Shown one piece after another: positions 53,155 through 61,288 of a DNA stretch of 64,000 bases (the first letter of the stretch is position 1; every line of letters begins with the position of its first letter). Under the pieces are notes generated by a model that was not told the origin of the DNA, ran no database searches, and was given only the letters and a program-made list of their open reading frames with translations. The translations under genes and the position numbers were made by a program. The DNA is from AC-49 sp963817035 (lineage in GTDB: Bacteria > Actinomycetota > Thermoleophilia > Solirubrobacterales > Solirubrobacteraceae): positions 1,003,223 through 1,067,222 of the forward strand of contig CAWFMM010000003.1 of NCBI GenBank assembly GCA_963817035.1. The letters run 5' to 3'.

Positions 53155-55224
53155 CTACCGTGCGGCGTGAACGGTCGCGCGGAGCTTCTCGATCGCCGTC
53201 AGCACGGCCTCGCGCGCGTCGTCGGGCTCGAGCACGACGGCGTCGCCGGCCTCCTTGAGGACCTCGCGCACGAGCCAGTCGCTGCCGGCGAAGCTGAGCT
53301 CGACGATCACCGAGCCGTCGGCCAGCTCCTGGGCGACCTGGCGCTCCTCGCGGGCCCAGCGGGCGCGCTCGGGCGAGACCCAGACGCGGGCGCTGCGCGA
53401 CGCGGGAACCTCGCCGGTGCGCGGCCAGCCCTCGACGTCGGCGGCCGGATCGACCTCCGGCCGCGGGTCGAACTCGGTGTCGAGCACGGTGGCCGAGCGG
53501 ATGCGGTCGAGGCGGAAGTGGCGGACGTCGTCGCGCTCCGGATCGAACGACGCGACGTACCAGCCCTCGCGGCCGTTGATCAGCGCGTAGGGCTCGACGA
53601 CGCGCTGCGAGAACTCGTCCTCGTTGGACTTGTAGTAGTCCAGGCGCAGCATCCGGCGACCCACGATCGCCTCGGACGCGACACGTGCGATCGCCGAGTC
53701 GTCGCCCGACGTGCGGGCAACCTGGAGGCCCTGCTCCATCGGGTCGGCGCCGAGGGCGGCGACGATCTTCTCGCGGGCGGAGCTCAGCGACCCCTCGGGC
53801 AGGTGGTCGCCGATCAGGTCGATCGCCGCGACGAGCGCCTTGGCCTCGACCGGCAGCAGCCGCGCGGGGCGGGCGAAGTTGTCGGAGTAGGGCTCGGGGT
53901 CGACCTCGATCTCCCGGGTCGCCTCGTCGATCTCGGCGTAGAGCACGTACGAGCCGCCACCGAAGTTGACGACGTTGAGCACGTTGATGTCCTCGCGCAG
54001 CTCGGCGTCGGAGATCTGCAGGCGCTCGCAGACGTCGTCGATCGCGAGGCGCACGTTGGCGCGCCCGGCTTCGATCAGGATCGAGGCGAGCGTGACCAGG
54101 CGGGCGAAGCGCTCGGGGCGGATCGCGGCCTCGCGCTTGGCGCCGTGGGCCGGCGGGTCGTCGTCGGTGTCGAGTTGCACGCGGCGGGTGCGCGACGGCG
54201 CGGCGAGCTCGAGCGGCTTGACGTGGCGCTCGTGCAGCAACTCGACGCGCTCGGCGACGGCGTCGGCGAGCTCCGGCGGGCCCTCGACCCGGGCATGGCC
54301 GCCCATCCGCAGGACCCATGAGGCGAGCTGGCGCTCAGACGAGTACTGGGTCTCGAAGAGGATGCCGTCGTCGGCCTCGTGGACCTCGCCGAAACGGCCG
54401 AAGTGGCGCTGGACCTGCCAGCCGATGCGCTCGGAGATCGCGATCTGCGCGACGCCGACCGTGTCGCCGAACTGCCAGTCGGCGCGCGTGGCGTAGGGGC
54501 GCGGGTCGAAGTCGGTGGGGCGCTTGAAGTCGTGTTCGGCTTTCGTCGCATAGGCGACCTTGCCGCGGATCCGCGACAGGCGGAAGACGCGCAGCGCGTC
54601 GCGTTCGTGGGAGTGGCCGAGCAGATAGAACTGGCCGCCTTGGAAGAGCAGGTGGTACGGGTTGACCTTGCGCGAGCCGACCTCGTCGCGCTGCATCGTG
54701 TAATAGTCGAACGTGATCGTCTTGTTGCGGAAGATCGCCGTTTCGATCTTGGCCAGCCGTTGCGAGAGGTCGTGGCCGCCCGACGAGGCGGTGATACCCA
54801 GCGCGACCGAGTTCTGATCGGGCGCTCGCAGCGGGGAGGGGCGACCCCACGAGAGCTGCTGCAGCGCCAGGCGCAGTGGCTCGGCGTAGGCGAACTCGCC
54901 GTCGAGCAGGGTCAGCGCGAACTGGAGCGAGGCGAGCTCCTCGTCGGAGAACTCGATCGCCGGGAGGTGGAAGTTCTCGGGCCGCAGCGAGTAGTTCTCC
55001 TGCTCGGCGGCGCCGTCGAGCGGGCGCTCCACGGTCAGGCGGATCGAGAGGTCGTTGAGCTCCGCGCGGTCCGCGTAGAAACGGCGCGCAAACGCGTCCT
55101 CGTTCATGCCGCTGTAGCCCTCGACGTCCCGTCTGATCTCCAGAGCCGTCACCGGCCGGCGTTCTGCCATCAGATAGGAAATCAGGGAGAGCTGGCGGAT
55201 GAGCTTCTCTGTGTCCTTGGCCAT
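53155..55224 (-). CDS. pafBC: fused PafB-PafC WYL-domain DNA-damage regulator
   Basis: A 689-residue protein holding two tandem HTH-WYL units. Unit 1: winged HTH at about 5-75 (LIRQLSLISYLMAERRPVTA), WYL segment FDYYTMQRDEVGSRKVNPYH; unit 2 begins near 355 with a second HTH (RLVTLASILIEAGRANVRL) and a WYL segment LDYYKSNEDEFSQRVVEPYA. In mycobacteria PafB and PafC are separate but act as a heterodimer that activates LexA-independent damage genes; fusion is known in Arthrobacter. The fusion removes the need for pairing. ATG 55224 has TATCGT 9 nt upstream. Divergent from the response regulator. Confidence 0.9.
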   Translation of the reverse strand: MAKDTEKLIRQLSLISYLMAERRPVTALEIRRDVEGYSGMNEDAFARRFYADRAELNDLSIRLTVERPLDGAAEQENYSLRPENFHLPAIEFSDEELASLQFALTLLDGEFAYAEPLRLALQQLSWGRPSPLRAPDQNSVALGITASSGGHDLSQRLAKIETAIFRNKTITFDYYTMQRDEVGSRKVNPYHLLFQGGQFYLLGHSHERDALRVFRLSRIRGKVAYATKAEHDFKRPTDFDPRPYATRADWQFGDTVGVAQIAISERIGWQVQRHFGRFGEVHEADDGILFETQYSSERQLASWVLRMGGHARVEGPPELADAVAERVELLHERHVKPLELAAPSRTRRVQLDTDDDPPAHGAKREAAIRPERFARLVTLASILIEAGRANVRLAIDDVCERLQISDAELREDINVLNVVNFGGGSYVLYAEIDEATREIEVDPEPYSDNFARPARLLPVEAKALVAAIDLIGDHLPEGSLSSAREKIVAALGADPMEQGLQVARTSGDDSAIARVASEAIVGRRMLRLDYYKSNEDEFSQRVVEPYALINGREGWYVASFDPERDDVRHFRLDRIRSATVLDTEFDPRPEVDPAADVEGWPRTGEVPASRSARVWVSPERARWAREERQVAQELADGSVIVELSFAGSDWLVREVLKEAGDAVVLEPDDAREAVLTAIEKLRATVHAAR

Positions 55225-55345
55225 CCAGGGTCCACGATAGAGACAGGCGAGGGCCGAGGCAGGCTCGCGGTCTGGATGCGCGCCGCTCTTTGCGTGGTTT
55301 GTGGCTGGCTGTGCGTCGTTGGGAACGGCTAGCGTAGGCGCGGCG

Positions 55346-55987
55346 TTGTTCAAGCTCGTGCTCATCGACGACCATGACGCGCTGCGGGAGGGGCTCGCAG
55401 TGATGCTCGCGCGCGGTGGCATCGACATCGTCGGGACCGCCGGAAACGCGGCGGCCGGGGCCGATCTCGTCGATCAGGTGCAGCCGGACGTCGCGATCGT
55501 CGATGTCGGCCTGCCCGACGGCAGCGGGATCGACCTGACGCGCCAGCTGCTGCTGACCCATCCGGGGCTCGGGGTGATCCTCTATACCGGCGACGGCGAT
55601 TCGGAGCTGTTGTACGACGGGTTGGACTCGGGCGCTCGCGGCTACGCGCTGAAGGCCGGAACGATCGACGAGCTGCTGACCGCGATCGAGCGCGTCGGCG
55701 ACGGCGGCTCGTATGTCGACCCGCGGCTTGACCGGTTGCTCTTGTCGCCGCGCGCGACGGCGAAGGTGCCCGCGCTCTCGCCGCGCGAGCGCCAGGTCAT
55801 GCATCTGATGGCCGAGGGCAAGACGGCGGACGGCGTCGCGTCGGAGCTCATCGTGAGCGTCGAGACCGTGCGCACCCACGTGCGCAACGCGATCGGCAAG
55901 CTCCAGGCGCGCAACCGCGTCCACGCGATCGCGATGGCGCTGGAGCGCGGCGAGATCGCGCTGGACCACAGCGGCGAGCCGGAGTGA
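55346..55987 (+). CDS. NarL/LuxR-type response regulator
   Basis: A 213-residue regulator: receiver with DD (8-9), Asp53 in VAIVDVGLPD, Lys in YALKAG, then a LuxR HTH at LSPRERQVMHLMAEGKTADGVA. No kinase gene adjoins; instead a 72-residue HisKA-only protein follows (TGATG overlap). Start TTG 55346 gives MFKLVLIDDHD, the family start; GTG 55358 is possible. Targets unknown. Confidence 0.85.
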   Translation: MFKLVLIDDHDALREGLAVMLARGGIDIVGTAGNAAAGADLVDQVQPDVAIVDVGLPDGSGIDLTRQLLLTHPGLGVILYTGDGDSELLYDGLDSGARGYALKAGTIDELLTAIERVGDGGSYVDPRLDRLLLSPRATAKVPALSPRERQVMHLMAEGKTADGVASELIVSVETVRTHVRNAIGKLQARNRVHAIAMALERGEIALDHSGEPE

Positions 55988-56205
55988 TGGACACGGACCT
56001 CGACGCCAACGAGCGCCTCCTGGGCCTCGTCCACGACCTGCGCACCCCGCTGATGCTGGTCACGGGATTCGTCGGGATGCTCGCCCGCGACGACGGCTCA
56101 CTGACCGCCGAGCAGCGCGCGGACTACCTCGAGCGGTTGGCCGCCTGCGCGCGGGAGATGACCGAGATCCTCGACGCGCAGGACGTGCGCAGCGCAGACC
56201 CCTGA
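55987..56205 (+). CDS. stand-alone HisKA dimerisation/phospho-acceptor domain
   Basis: A 72-residue protein that is little more than one HisKA helical hairpin. LLGLVHDLRTPLMLVTGFVG holds the H-box with His16 and the following Pro; the second helix is EQRADYLERLAACAREMTEI. There is no ATPase domain and no sensor. The ATG overlaps the stop of the response regulator (TGATG). It may be a phosphotransfer module fed by another kinase, an antagonist, or the remnant of a lost kinase. The intact ORF ends cleanly with 4 nt before the next stop. Confidence 0.75.
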   Translation: MDTDLDANERLLGLVHDLRTPLMLVTGFVGMLARDDGSLTAEQRADYLERLAACAREMTEILDAQDVRSADP

Positions 56206-56209
56206 TCGG

Positions 56210-57208
56210 CTACGCCGCTTGCGCGTGCTGCGGTTCGGCCGGAGCGGGCTGCTCGGCCGCGCGCGGCTCGCCGAAGTAGGCGCCGGAGCCCAGCGCGCGG
56301 TCGAATGAGGACCAGGCCTGGCCCGCGCCGAGCTCCTTCTCCAACCGATCGAAGGAACCGAGGCGGCCGCCGAGGTTGTCGATCATGTGGACGAGCGTCG
56401 CTTCGCGGGTACAGGGGACGACCGGCGAGCCGTGGGCGAGTGAGCCATGGTGGCTCAGGATGATGTGCAGCAGCGCCTCGGCAACCGCGGGATCGAAGCC
56501 GCTGATGCGCTCGATCTCAGACCGCACGCGGAAGTACCCCAGCGGGATCTCGCCCTGGAGCTTGCCCGCGTCGGTCATGTCGATGTGCTGGGCGTCCCAG
56601 TGGTAGGCCTCGAGCTTGCCGATGTCGTGCAACAGCCCGCCGGTGACCGCCACGTCGCGGTCGATGCCCGGGAACGTCGCGCTGATCGCGCCGACCGCCT
56701 GGGCCACGGTCAGCGAGTGCTCGAGCAGCCCATGGACGTAGGCCTGGTGGTAGATCTTGGCCGCCGGTGCCGCACGGTAGGACGCCCACGTGTCGCTGCC
56801 CTCGCCGAGGATGTTGTCGAGCAGCTCGCGCAGATCGGGCTGCTGGATCGTCGCGATCAGCTCGCGCAGATCCGCCTCCATCTGCTCGGCCGAGCGCTGC
56901 GGGCCGTCGACGAGATCGGCGAGGTCGTAGGTCCCGGGCTGGGCGCCGCGCAGCGCACGGACCGCGATCTGTGGGCCGTACTTGCTGTGCACTGAGTAGC
57001 GACCGATCACGCGGACGGGGCTGCCCGGGCGCGCGAGCTCGGTGAACTCCGAGACGCCTTCCCAGACCATCGCGGGGATGCAGCCGGAGCGGTCGCCGAG
57101 CGAAAGCTTGAGGTAGTCGCCGCCGTCGCGGCGCTGGCGCAGTTCGCTGTCGCGCACGAGCATGACCTGGTCGAGGTCCAGACCATCGGGGAAGTCACGC
57201 ACGAGCAT
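56210..57208 (-). CDS. YhaM-family 3'-5' exoribonuclease (OB fold + HD), paralog B
   Basis: A 332-residue protein with an OB fold (about 20-90; LKLSLGDRSGCIPAMVWEGV, VRVIGRYSVHSKYGPQIAV) and an HD domain (HQAYVHGLLEHSLTVAQ, GLLHDIGKLEAYHWD, and HIILSHHGSLAHGSP), the same layout as the 17446 product but closer to classical YhaM. The C-terminus is Ala-Pro-Glu-rich. TACCTT lies 7 nt before ATG 57208. Both paralogs in one window suggests separate substrates. Divergent from the SDR gene. Confidence 0.88.
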   Translation of the reverse strand: MLVRDFPDGLDLDQVMLVRDSELRQRRDGGDYLKLSLGDRSGCIPAMVWEGVSEFTELARPGSPVRVIGRYSVHSKYGPQIAVRALRGAQPGTYDLADLVDGPQRSAEQMEADLRELIATIQQPDLRELLDNILGEGSDTWASYRAAPAAKIYHQAYVHGLLEHSLTVAQAVGAISATFPGIDRDVAVTGGLLHDIGKLEAYHWDAQHIDMTDAGKLQGEIPLGYFRVRSEIERISGFDPAVAEALLHIILSHHGSLAHGSPVVPCTREATLVHMIDNLGGRLGSFDRLEKELGAGQAWSSFDRALGSGAYFGEPRAAEQPAPAEPQHAQAA

Positions 57209-57284
57209 GGATCACAAGGTAAGAACGGGCTCGGACGACATCTGGTCCCGAACGATTCGCGCGCGATGCGAAGATGTCGCCGAC

Positions 57285-57944
57285 ATGGCGAAGACAGCGA
57301 TCGTGACCGGAGCCGGCGGCGCACTTGGTGGCGCGGTTGCGCGCGACCTGGCCCAGAACGGATGGGCGGTCGTCGGCGTCGATCGCGAGGACCCGCAGAT
57401 CGACGGCGTGCAGTGTGTGGCCGCCGATCTGCTCGCGCCCCAGGGCGCGCGCCACGTCGCGGAGGTCGCCGGCGACGAGCTGCGCGGCGTCGTGCACTGC
57501 GTCGGCGGCTTCGACGCCCCGGGTCGCGTGCACGAGGTCGAGATCGAGCGCTTCGAGCGCCAATACGGGCTCAACGTCCGCACCGCCTACCTGATCGTCC
57601 AGGCCGCGCTGCCCGCGCTGCGGCTCGAGGGCGGCGCGATCGTCTGCGTCTCGTCGCGCGCGGCGCTGCAGCCGTTCCCGGGCGCCGCGGGCTACATCTC
57701 CTCGAAGGCCGCGCTGCTGTCGCTCGTCGACGCGCTGGCCGTGGAGTACCGCGACGACGGCGTGCGCGCCAACGCGGTCCTGCCCTCGGTGATCGACACG
57801 CCGGCCAACCGCAAGGCGATGCCCGACGCCGAGTTCACGACCTGGGTCTCGCCGCAGCAGATCGCCGCGGTGATCCGCCACCTCGTCTCCGACGACAGCG
57901 GCGTGACGAGCGGCGCGCACATTCCCGTCTACGGACGCGCTTGA
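57285..57944 (+). CDS. short-chain dehydrogenase/reductase
   Basis: A 219-residue classical SDR. TGAGGALGGAVA binds NAD(P), NVRTAYLI is the Asn loop, CVSSRAALQPFPGAAGYISSK holds catalytic Ser, Tyr and Lys. The C-terminus SGAHIPVYGRA is typical. Substrate unknown. Its stop codon lies inside the first copy of a 16-bp tandem repeat that also forms the promoter of the ROK kinase gene. Confidence 0.9.
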   Translation: MAKTAIVTGAGGALGGAVARDLAQNGWAVVGVDREDPQIDGVQCVAADLLAPQGARHVAEVAGDELRGVVHCVGGFDAPGRVHEVEIERFERQYGLNVRTAYLIVQAALPALRLEGGAIVCVSSRAALQPFPGAAGYISSKAALLSLVDALAVEYRDDGVRANAVLPSVIDTPANRKAMPDAEFTTWVSPQQIAAVIRHLVSDDSGVTSGAHIPVYGRA

Positions 57945-57964
57945 CTTTGGACGCGCTTGACTTT
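57933..57964 (+). repeat. exact 16-bp tandem duplication with duplicated -35 TTGACT
   Basis: The unit GGACGCGCTTGACTTT occurs twice back to back (57933-57948 and 57949-57964). The first copy spans the SDR stop codon, and both contain TTGACT. Confidence 0.9.
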
Positions 57965-57986
57965 GCGCCGGTCCTGATCGAACAAT
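57957..57986 (+). promoter_or_regulatory. promoter of the ROK kinase gene (TTGACT-N18-AACAAT)
   Basis: TTGACT (57957-57962) and AACAAT (57981-57986) are spaced 18 nt apart, and the ATG follows 6 nt later, so the mRNA should be leaderless. The upstream duplicate copy of TTGACT (57941-57946) would be 34 nt from this -10 and is too far to serve it. Confidence 0.65.
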
Positions 57987-57992
57987 GGGCCG

Positions 57993-59000
57993 ATGCCTCT
58001 GAGAACCCGAAGGACAGGCCCGGTCGCTGAGGCGCCGGCCGTCGTGAAACTGCGCGGCGGGATCGACCTCGGCGGAACCAAGGTGCAGGCCGTCGTCATC
58101 GACGGCGACAACCGGGCGCTCGGCCAGGCCCGTCACCCGACGCCGACGACCGGCGGCGGCGGCGACGTCGTCGCGGCCCTGGCCGCGGCGCTGACCGAGG
58201 CGGCGGAGGCGGCCGGCGTCGCGACCGCCGACCTGGCCGGCGTCGGTGTCGGCGCGCCGGGACAGATCGACGACGCCCAGGGCACGGTCGCCAACTCGTC
58301 CAACGTCCCAGGGATGATCGAGCCCTATCCCGTCGGGCCGGAGCTGTCGCAGGCGCTCGGCACGACGGTCCATCTCGGCAACGACGTCAGCGTCGCGACG
58401 ATGGCCGAGTTCGAGCTCGGGTCCGGCAAGCCCTACCAGTCCCTGATCGGCGTTTTCTGGGGTACCGGCGTCGGCGGCGGGATCATCCTCGACGGCAAGC
58501 CGTGGCACGGTCGCGGCGGCGCCGGCGAGATCGGCCACATGGTCATCAAGCGCAACGGCGCGAAGTGCCCGTGCGGACGCCACGGCTGCATGGAGGCCTA
58601 CGCCGGGCGCAAGGCGATCGAGGCCCACGCTCGCGCCAAGCACGACGAGGGAAGTAAGACGCACCTGTTCAAGATCATGGAACAGAAGGGCAAGGACCGC
58701 GTGACGAGCGGCGTCATCGCCGACGCGATCGAGCACGGGGACGAGCTGACGATCGAGCTGGTCGAACGCGCGATCCAGGCGCTCGGCGCGGGGATCGCCT
58801 CGGCCGTCAACCTGTTCGACGTCGAGGCGATCATCCTCGGCGGCCTCGGTGTGCGCTTCGGCCAGGACGCGGCCGACCGGATCGTCACGGCAATGCATCC
58901 GCACCTGTTCAACGACCACAGCCCGCCCGCGTTCCACGTCGCGGCGCTCGGCGATCTCGGCGGCGCGATCGGCGCCGCCCGTCTGATCCCCGCGGCCTGA
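57993..59000 (+). CDS. ROK-family glucokinase-type sugar kinase
   Basis: A 335-residue ROK protein without HTH, so kinase rather than repressor. GIDLGGTKVQAVVID binds ATP phosphate, LGNDVSVATMAEF holds the catalytic Asp, and CPCGRHGCMEAY is the zinc site. WGTGVGGGIILDG and GEIGHM are the sugar-binding parts. It phosphorylates glucose or a related sugar; which one cannot be told. The first 17 residues have no homology in the family and could be bypassed by GTG 58044, but the promoter points to ATG 57993. Confidence 0.9.
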   Translation: MPLRTRRTGPVAEAPAVVKLRGGIDLGGTKVQAVVIDGDNRALGQARHPTPTTGGGGDVVAALAAALTEAAEAAGVATADLAGVGVGAPGQIDDAQGTVANSSNVPGMIEPYPVGPELSQALGTTVHLGNDVSVATMAEFELGSGKPYQSLIGVFWGTGVGGGIILDGKPWHGRGGAGEIGHMVIKRNGAKCPCGRHGCMEAYAGRKAIEAHARAKHDEGSKTHLFKIMEQKGKDRVTSGVIADAIEHGDELTIELVERAIQALGAGIASAVNLFDVEAIILGGLGVRFGQDAADRIVTAMHPHLFNDHSPPAFHVAALGDLGGAIGAARLIPAA

Positions 59001-59046
59001 ACGGGTACTTGCGCACGCGGCGGGGGTCGCTCGCTACCGTCGGACG

Positions 59047-60090
59047 ATGCGCGTCCGCGTCCCGTTCGTCTGCGCCCTGCTCGCGGTCAACGCGAGCGTC
59101 GCGCACGCCCAGGCGCCGACGACGCCGACCGCGCCCGGTCCGGCGACGATCGGCCCGGGCGTCACCGCGGGCGGCGTCGACCTCGCCGGCCTGACCGTCA
59201 CCGCCGCCGCGCAGGATCAGGGCGCAGGCGACCACCCACGTCATCCGCCCGCTGTCGCTCGGGGTCGCCGGCCTGCATTTCCGCCTGAGCGCCGCCCAGG
59301 CCAGGCTGCGCCTCGATTCCACCGCGACCGCGACGGCGGCGCTCGCCGCGCCGTCCGCCGACACGACCGGCCAGGGTGGCGGCGCGGCGGCGGGCAGGTC
59401 GTTCCGCTCGTCATCAGCCACTCCGCGGCCGCGGTGACCGCGTTCGTCGGCCAGATCGCGATCGCGTCCACGTTTCGCCGCGCGACGCGACGCTCGACGT
59501 CGGCCTGCGCCATCAGGTCGTGACCCGAGCGGAGGCCGGCCACGAGCTCGACGCGGCCGCGACGGTCCAGCTCGTCGACGACACGCTCGACGACCCCGGC
59601 CAGACGTGGTCGCTTCACGTCGCGGTGGCCACGCTCCATCCGAAGGTCAACCTCGCCGACATTGAGCGCGCCAACCCGACGATCGTGACCGTCGATCGCG
59701 CCCACTTCGTTCTGCGGCTGTTCAAGCACCTGAAGATCGCCAAGCGCTATCCGATCGCCGTCGGCCGCGCCGGCCTCGAGACGCCGACCGGCACGTACCA
59801 CGTGCAGGACAAGCAGGTCAATCCGTCGTGGCACGTGCCCTAACAGCGCGTGGGCCGGATCGCTGGCCGGTCAGACGATCCCGCCCGGGCCCGGCGATCC
59901 GCTCGTCGCCCGCTGGATGGGCCTCGCCTCGGGGGTCGGCATCCACGGCACGAACGAGCCGTGGACGGTCGGCTCGGCCGCCTCACACGGGTGCATCCGC
60001 ATGCGCGTCCCCGACGTGATCGCGCTCTTCGATCGCGTTCCCGTCGGCACGCCCGTGCTGATCCGCTGGAACGGGGCGACGAGCGGGAGC
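59047..60090 (+). pseudogene. L,D-transpeptidase (YkuD) gene with frameshifts
   Basis: Starts at ATG 59047 (TACCGT 6 nt upstream) with signal peptide MRVRVPFVCALLAVNASVAHA. The reading then continues only by switching frame about four times: ATTHVIRPLSLGVAGLHFRL, VVPLVISHSAAAVTAFVGQI, then ATLDVGLRHQVVTRAEAGHE (peptidoglycan-binding 4-type repeats), YPIAVGRAGLETPTGTYHVQ and finally HGTNEPWTVGSAASHGCIRM, the YkuD active site with catalytic Cys. Such enzymes form 3-3 peptidoglycan cross-links. No own stop codon is found: the last frame runs on into the antisense of the next gene to 60270. Confidence 0.85.
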
Positions 60091-61061
60091 GCGAACCGCG
60101 CGCGCGCCGCGGCGAGCACGTGGCGCGGTGACAGCGTCCCGAACTCCCGCGCGAGGATGACCGCGCTGATGGCCAGCCCGGTGATGCTCAGCAGCGCTCC
60201 GACGCCGAACGTGAACGCCGTGATCTCGGCGATGTCGACCGCCTGCCCGGTCACCTCGACGAAGCCGTAGGAGAGCATCGCCAGCCGCAGGCCGGCGCTC
60301 GCCGGGCCGAGCGGGATGATCCGCCCGGCGCCCTGGGCAGCCATCACGAGGACCGTGGTCTCGAGCGTCACCGGCAGGTGAAACGCGCCCATGAACGCGG
60401 CGAGCGAAGCGAGGCGGATCAGGCGCGCCAGCGCCTGCCAGGAGACGACGCCGGTCAGGTAGCGCTTGGGCGTCCCGAGGACCCGCAGGCCCTGGCGGAA
60501 GCGGTCGGCGGTCGCGCGTCCGCGGCGCTGGCCGAGGCGGACGAAGCCGAACACGAGTGCGACGGCGACAACGACGACGACGATCGTCGTCACCGGGTGG
60601 GCGATGGCGAACGACACGTCGAACGACGGCAGCTCGCCGAGCTGATTCGGCACGGGCAGGAACCCGCGCGCCAGCCCCCACGCGATCAGCGCCGCTCCGA
60701 ACAGCGTCTCGAACAGCGTTTCGGGGACGAACGTTCCGACGAGCGTCGACCAGCGGGCCTCGGGCACGTGGCGCTTGACCAGCGCGAAGTCGACCACGTC
60801 GCCGCCGCGGGCGGGGATGATCGCGTTGAGGCCGGCGCCGGCGAGATAGGCCGCCGTCACGTCGCGTGAGCGCAGCTCGGTCGAGTCCGGGTACGCGCAG
60901 CGCAGGATCGTGAACCAGCCGCGTGTGCGCACGACCTCGTGCACGATGTAGAGCACGGTGCCCAGGGCGGCGAGCCACGGGTTGACCGAGACCACGTCGT
61001 GGACGATGAGCTCCAGCGCGTGCTGCGCGAAGAGCAGAACGTCGTTGAGCCGCTCGAGCAT
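59871..61061 (-). CDS. LPG-synthase-TM/UPF0104-type membrane protein
   Basis: A protein of about 330 residues plus run-on, with about eight spans (WLAALGTVLYIVHEVV, AYLAGAGLNAIIPARGGDVV, VTTIVVVVVAVALVFGFV, IIPLGPASAGLRLAMLSYGFV). The NAIIPARGGD and IIPLGPASAG signatures match the UPF0104/LPG-synthase transmembrane family of lipid flippases or transferases. True family sequence ends near ARARFAL; after that the frame is the antisense of the transpeptidase active site, so the natural stop is missing. The ATG 61061 fits the first helix. Role unknown. Confidence 0.78.
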   Translation of the reverse strand: MLERLNDVLLFAQHALELIVHDVVSVNPWLAALGTVLYIVHEVVRTRGWFTILRCAYPDSTELRSRDVTAAYLAGAGLNAIIPARGGDVVDFALVKRHVPEARWSTLVGTFVPETLFETLFGAALIAWGLARGFLPVPNQLGELPSFDVSFAIAHPVTTIVVVVVAVALVFGFVRLGQRRGRATADRFRQGLRVLGTPKRYLTGVVSWQALARLIRLASLAAFMGAFHLPVTLETTVLVMAAQGAGRIIPLGPASAGLRLAMLSYGFVEVTGQAVDIAEITAFTFGVGALLSITGLAISAVILAREFGTLSPRHVLAAARARFALPLVAPFQRISTGVPTGTRSKSAITSGTRMRMHPCEAAEPTVHGSFVPWMPTPEARPIQRATSGSPGPGGIV

Positions 61062-61255
61062 CTGCACCCAGGGTAGGGCGATCGGTCGATCAGGCGAAGC
61101 CTTCGTACCGTCGCCTCGTACACGGGGGGCCGATTCGTGTACCAGTGCGTGAAGCGCAGGACCGCGCACGCACCGCCGAGGCGCGCCACCGCGGCCGCGA
61201 TGCGTACTTCGAGCGAGCGTTCGTCACAGTCGACCACGCGCACGATGTTGGGCAT
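60857..61255 (-). CDS. possible small ORF, start overlaps the membrane gene
   Basis: The frame begins MPNIVRVVDCDERSLEVRIA and is plausible for about 60 residues (to DR near 61078), then continues out of frame inside the membrane gene. GGGG precedes the ATG. Either a real short gene, or a frameshifted upstream exten­sion of the membrane protein. No family recognised; I would not rely on it. Confidence 0.3.
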   Translation of the reverse strand: MPNIVRVVDCDERSLEVRIAAAVARLGGACAVLRFTHWYTNRPPVYEATVRRLRLIDRSPYPGCRCSSGSTTFCSSRSTRWSSSSTTWSRSTRGSPPWAPCSTSCTRSCAHAAGSRSCAARTRTRPSCAHAT

Positions 61256-61288
61256 ACCCCGATCTTCGGCGCCGAGCCGCCCCTCCCC

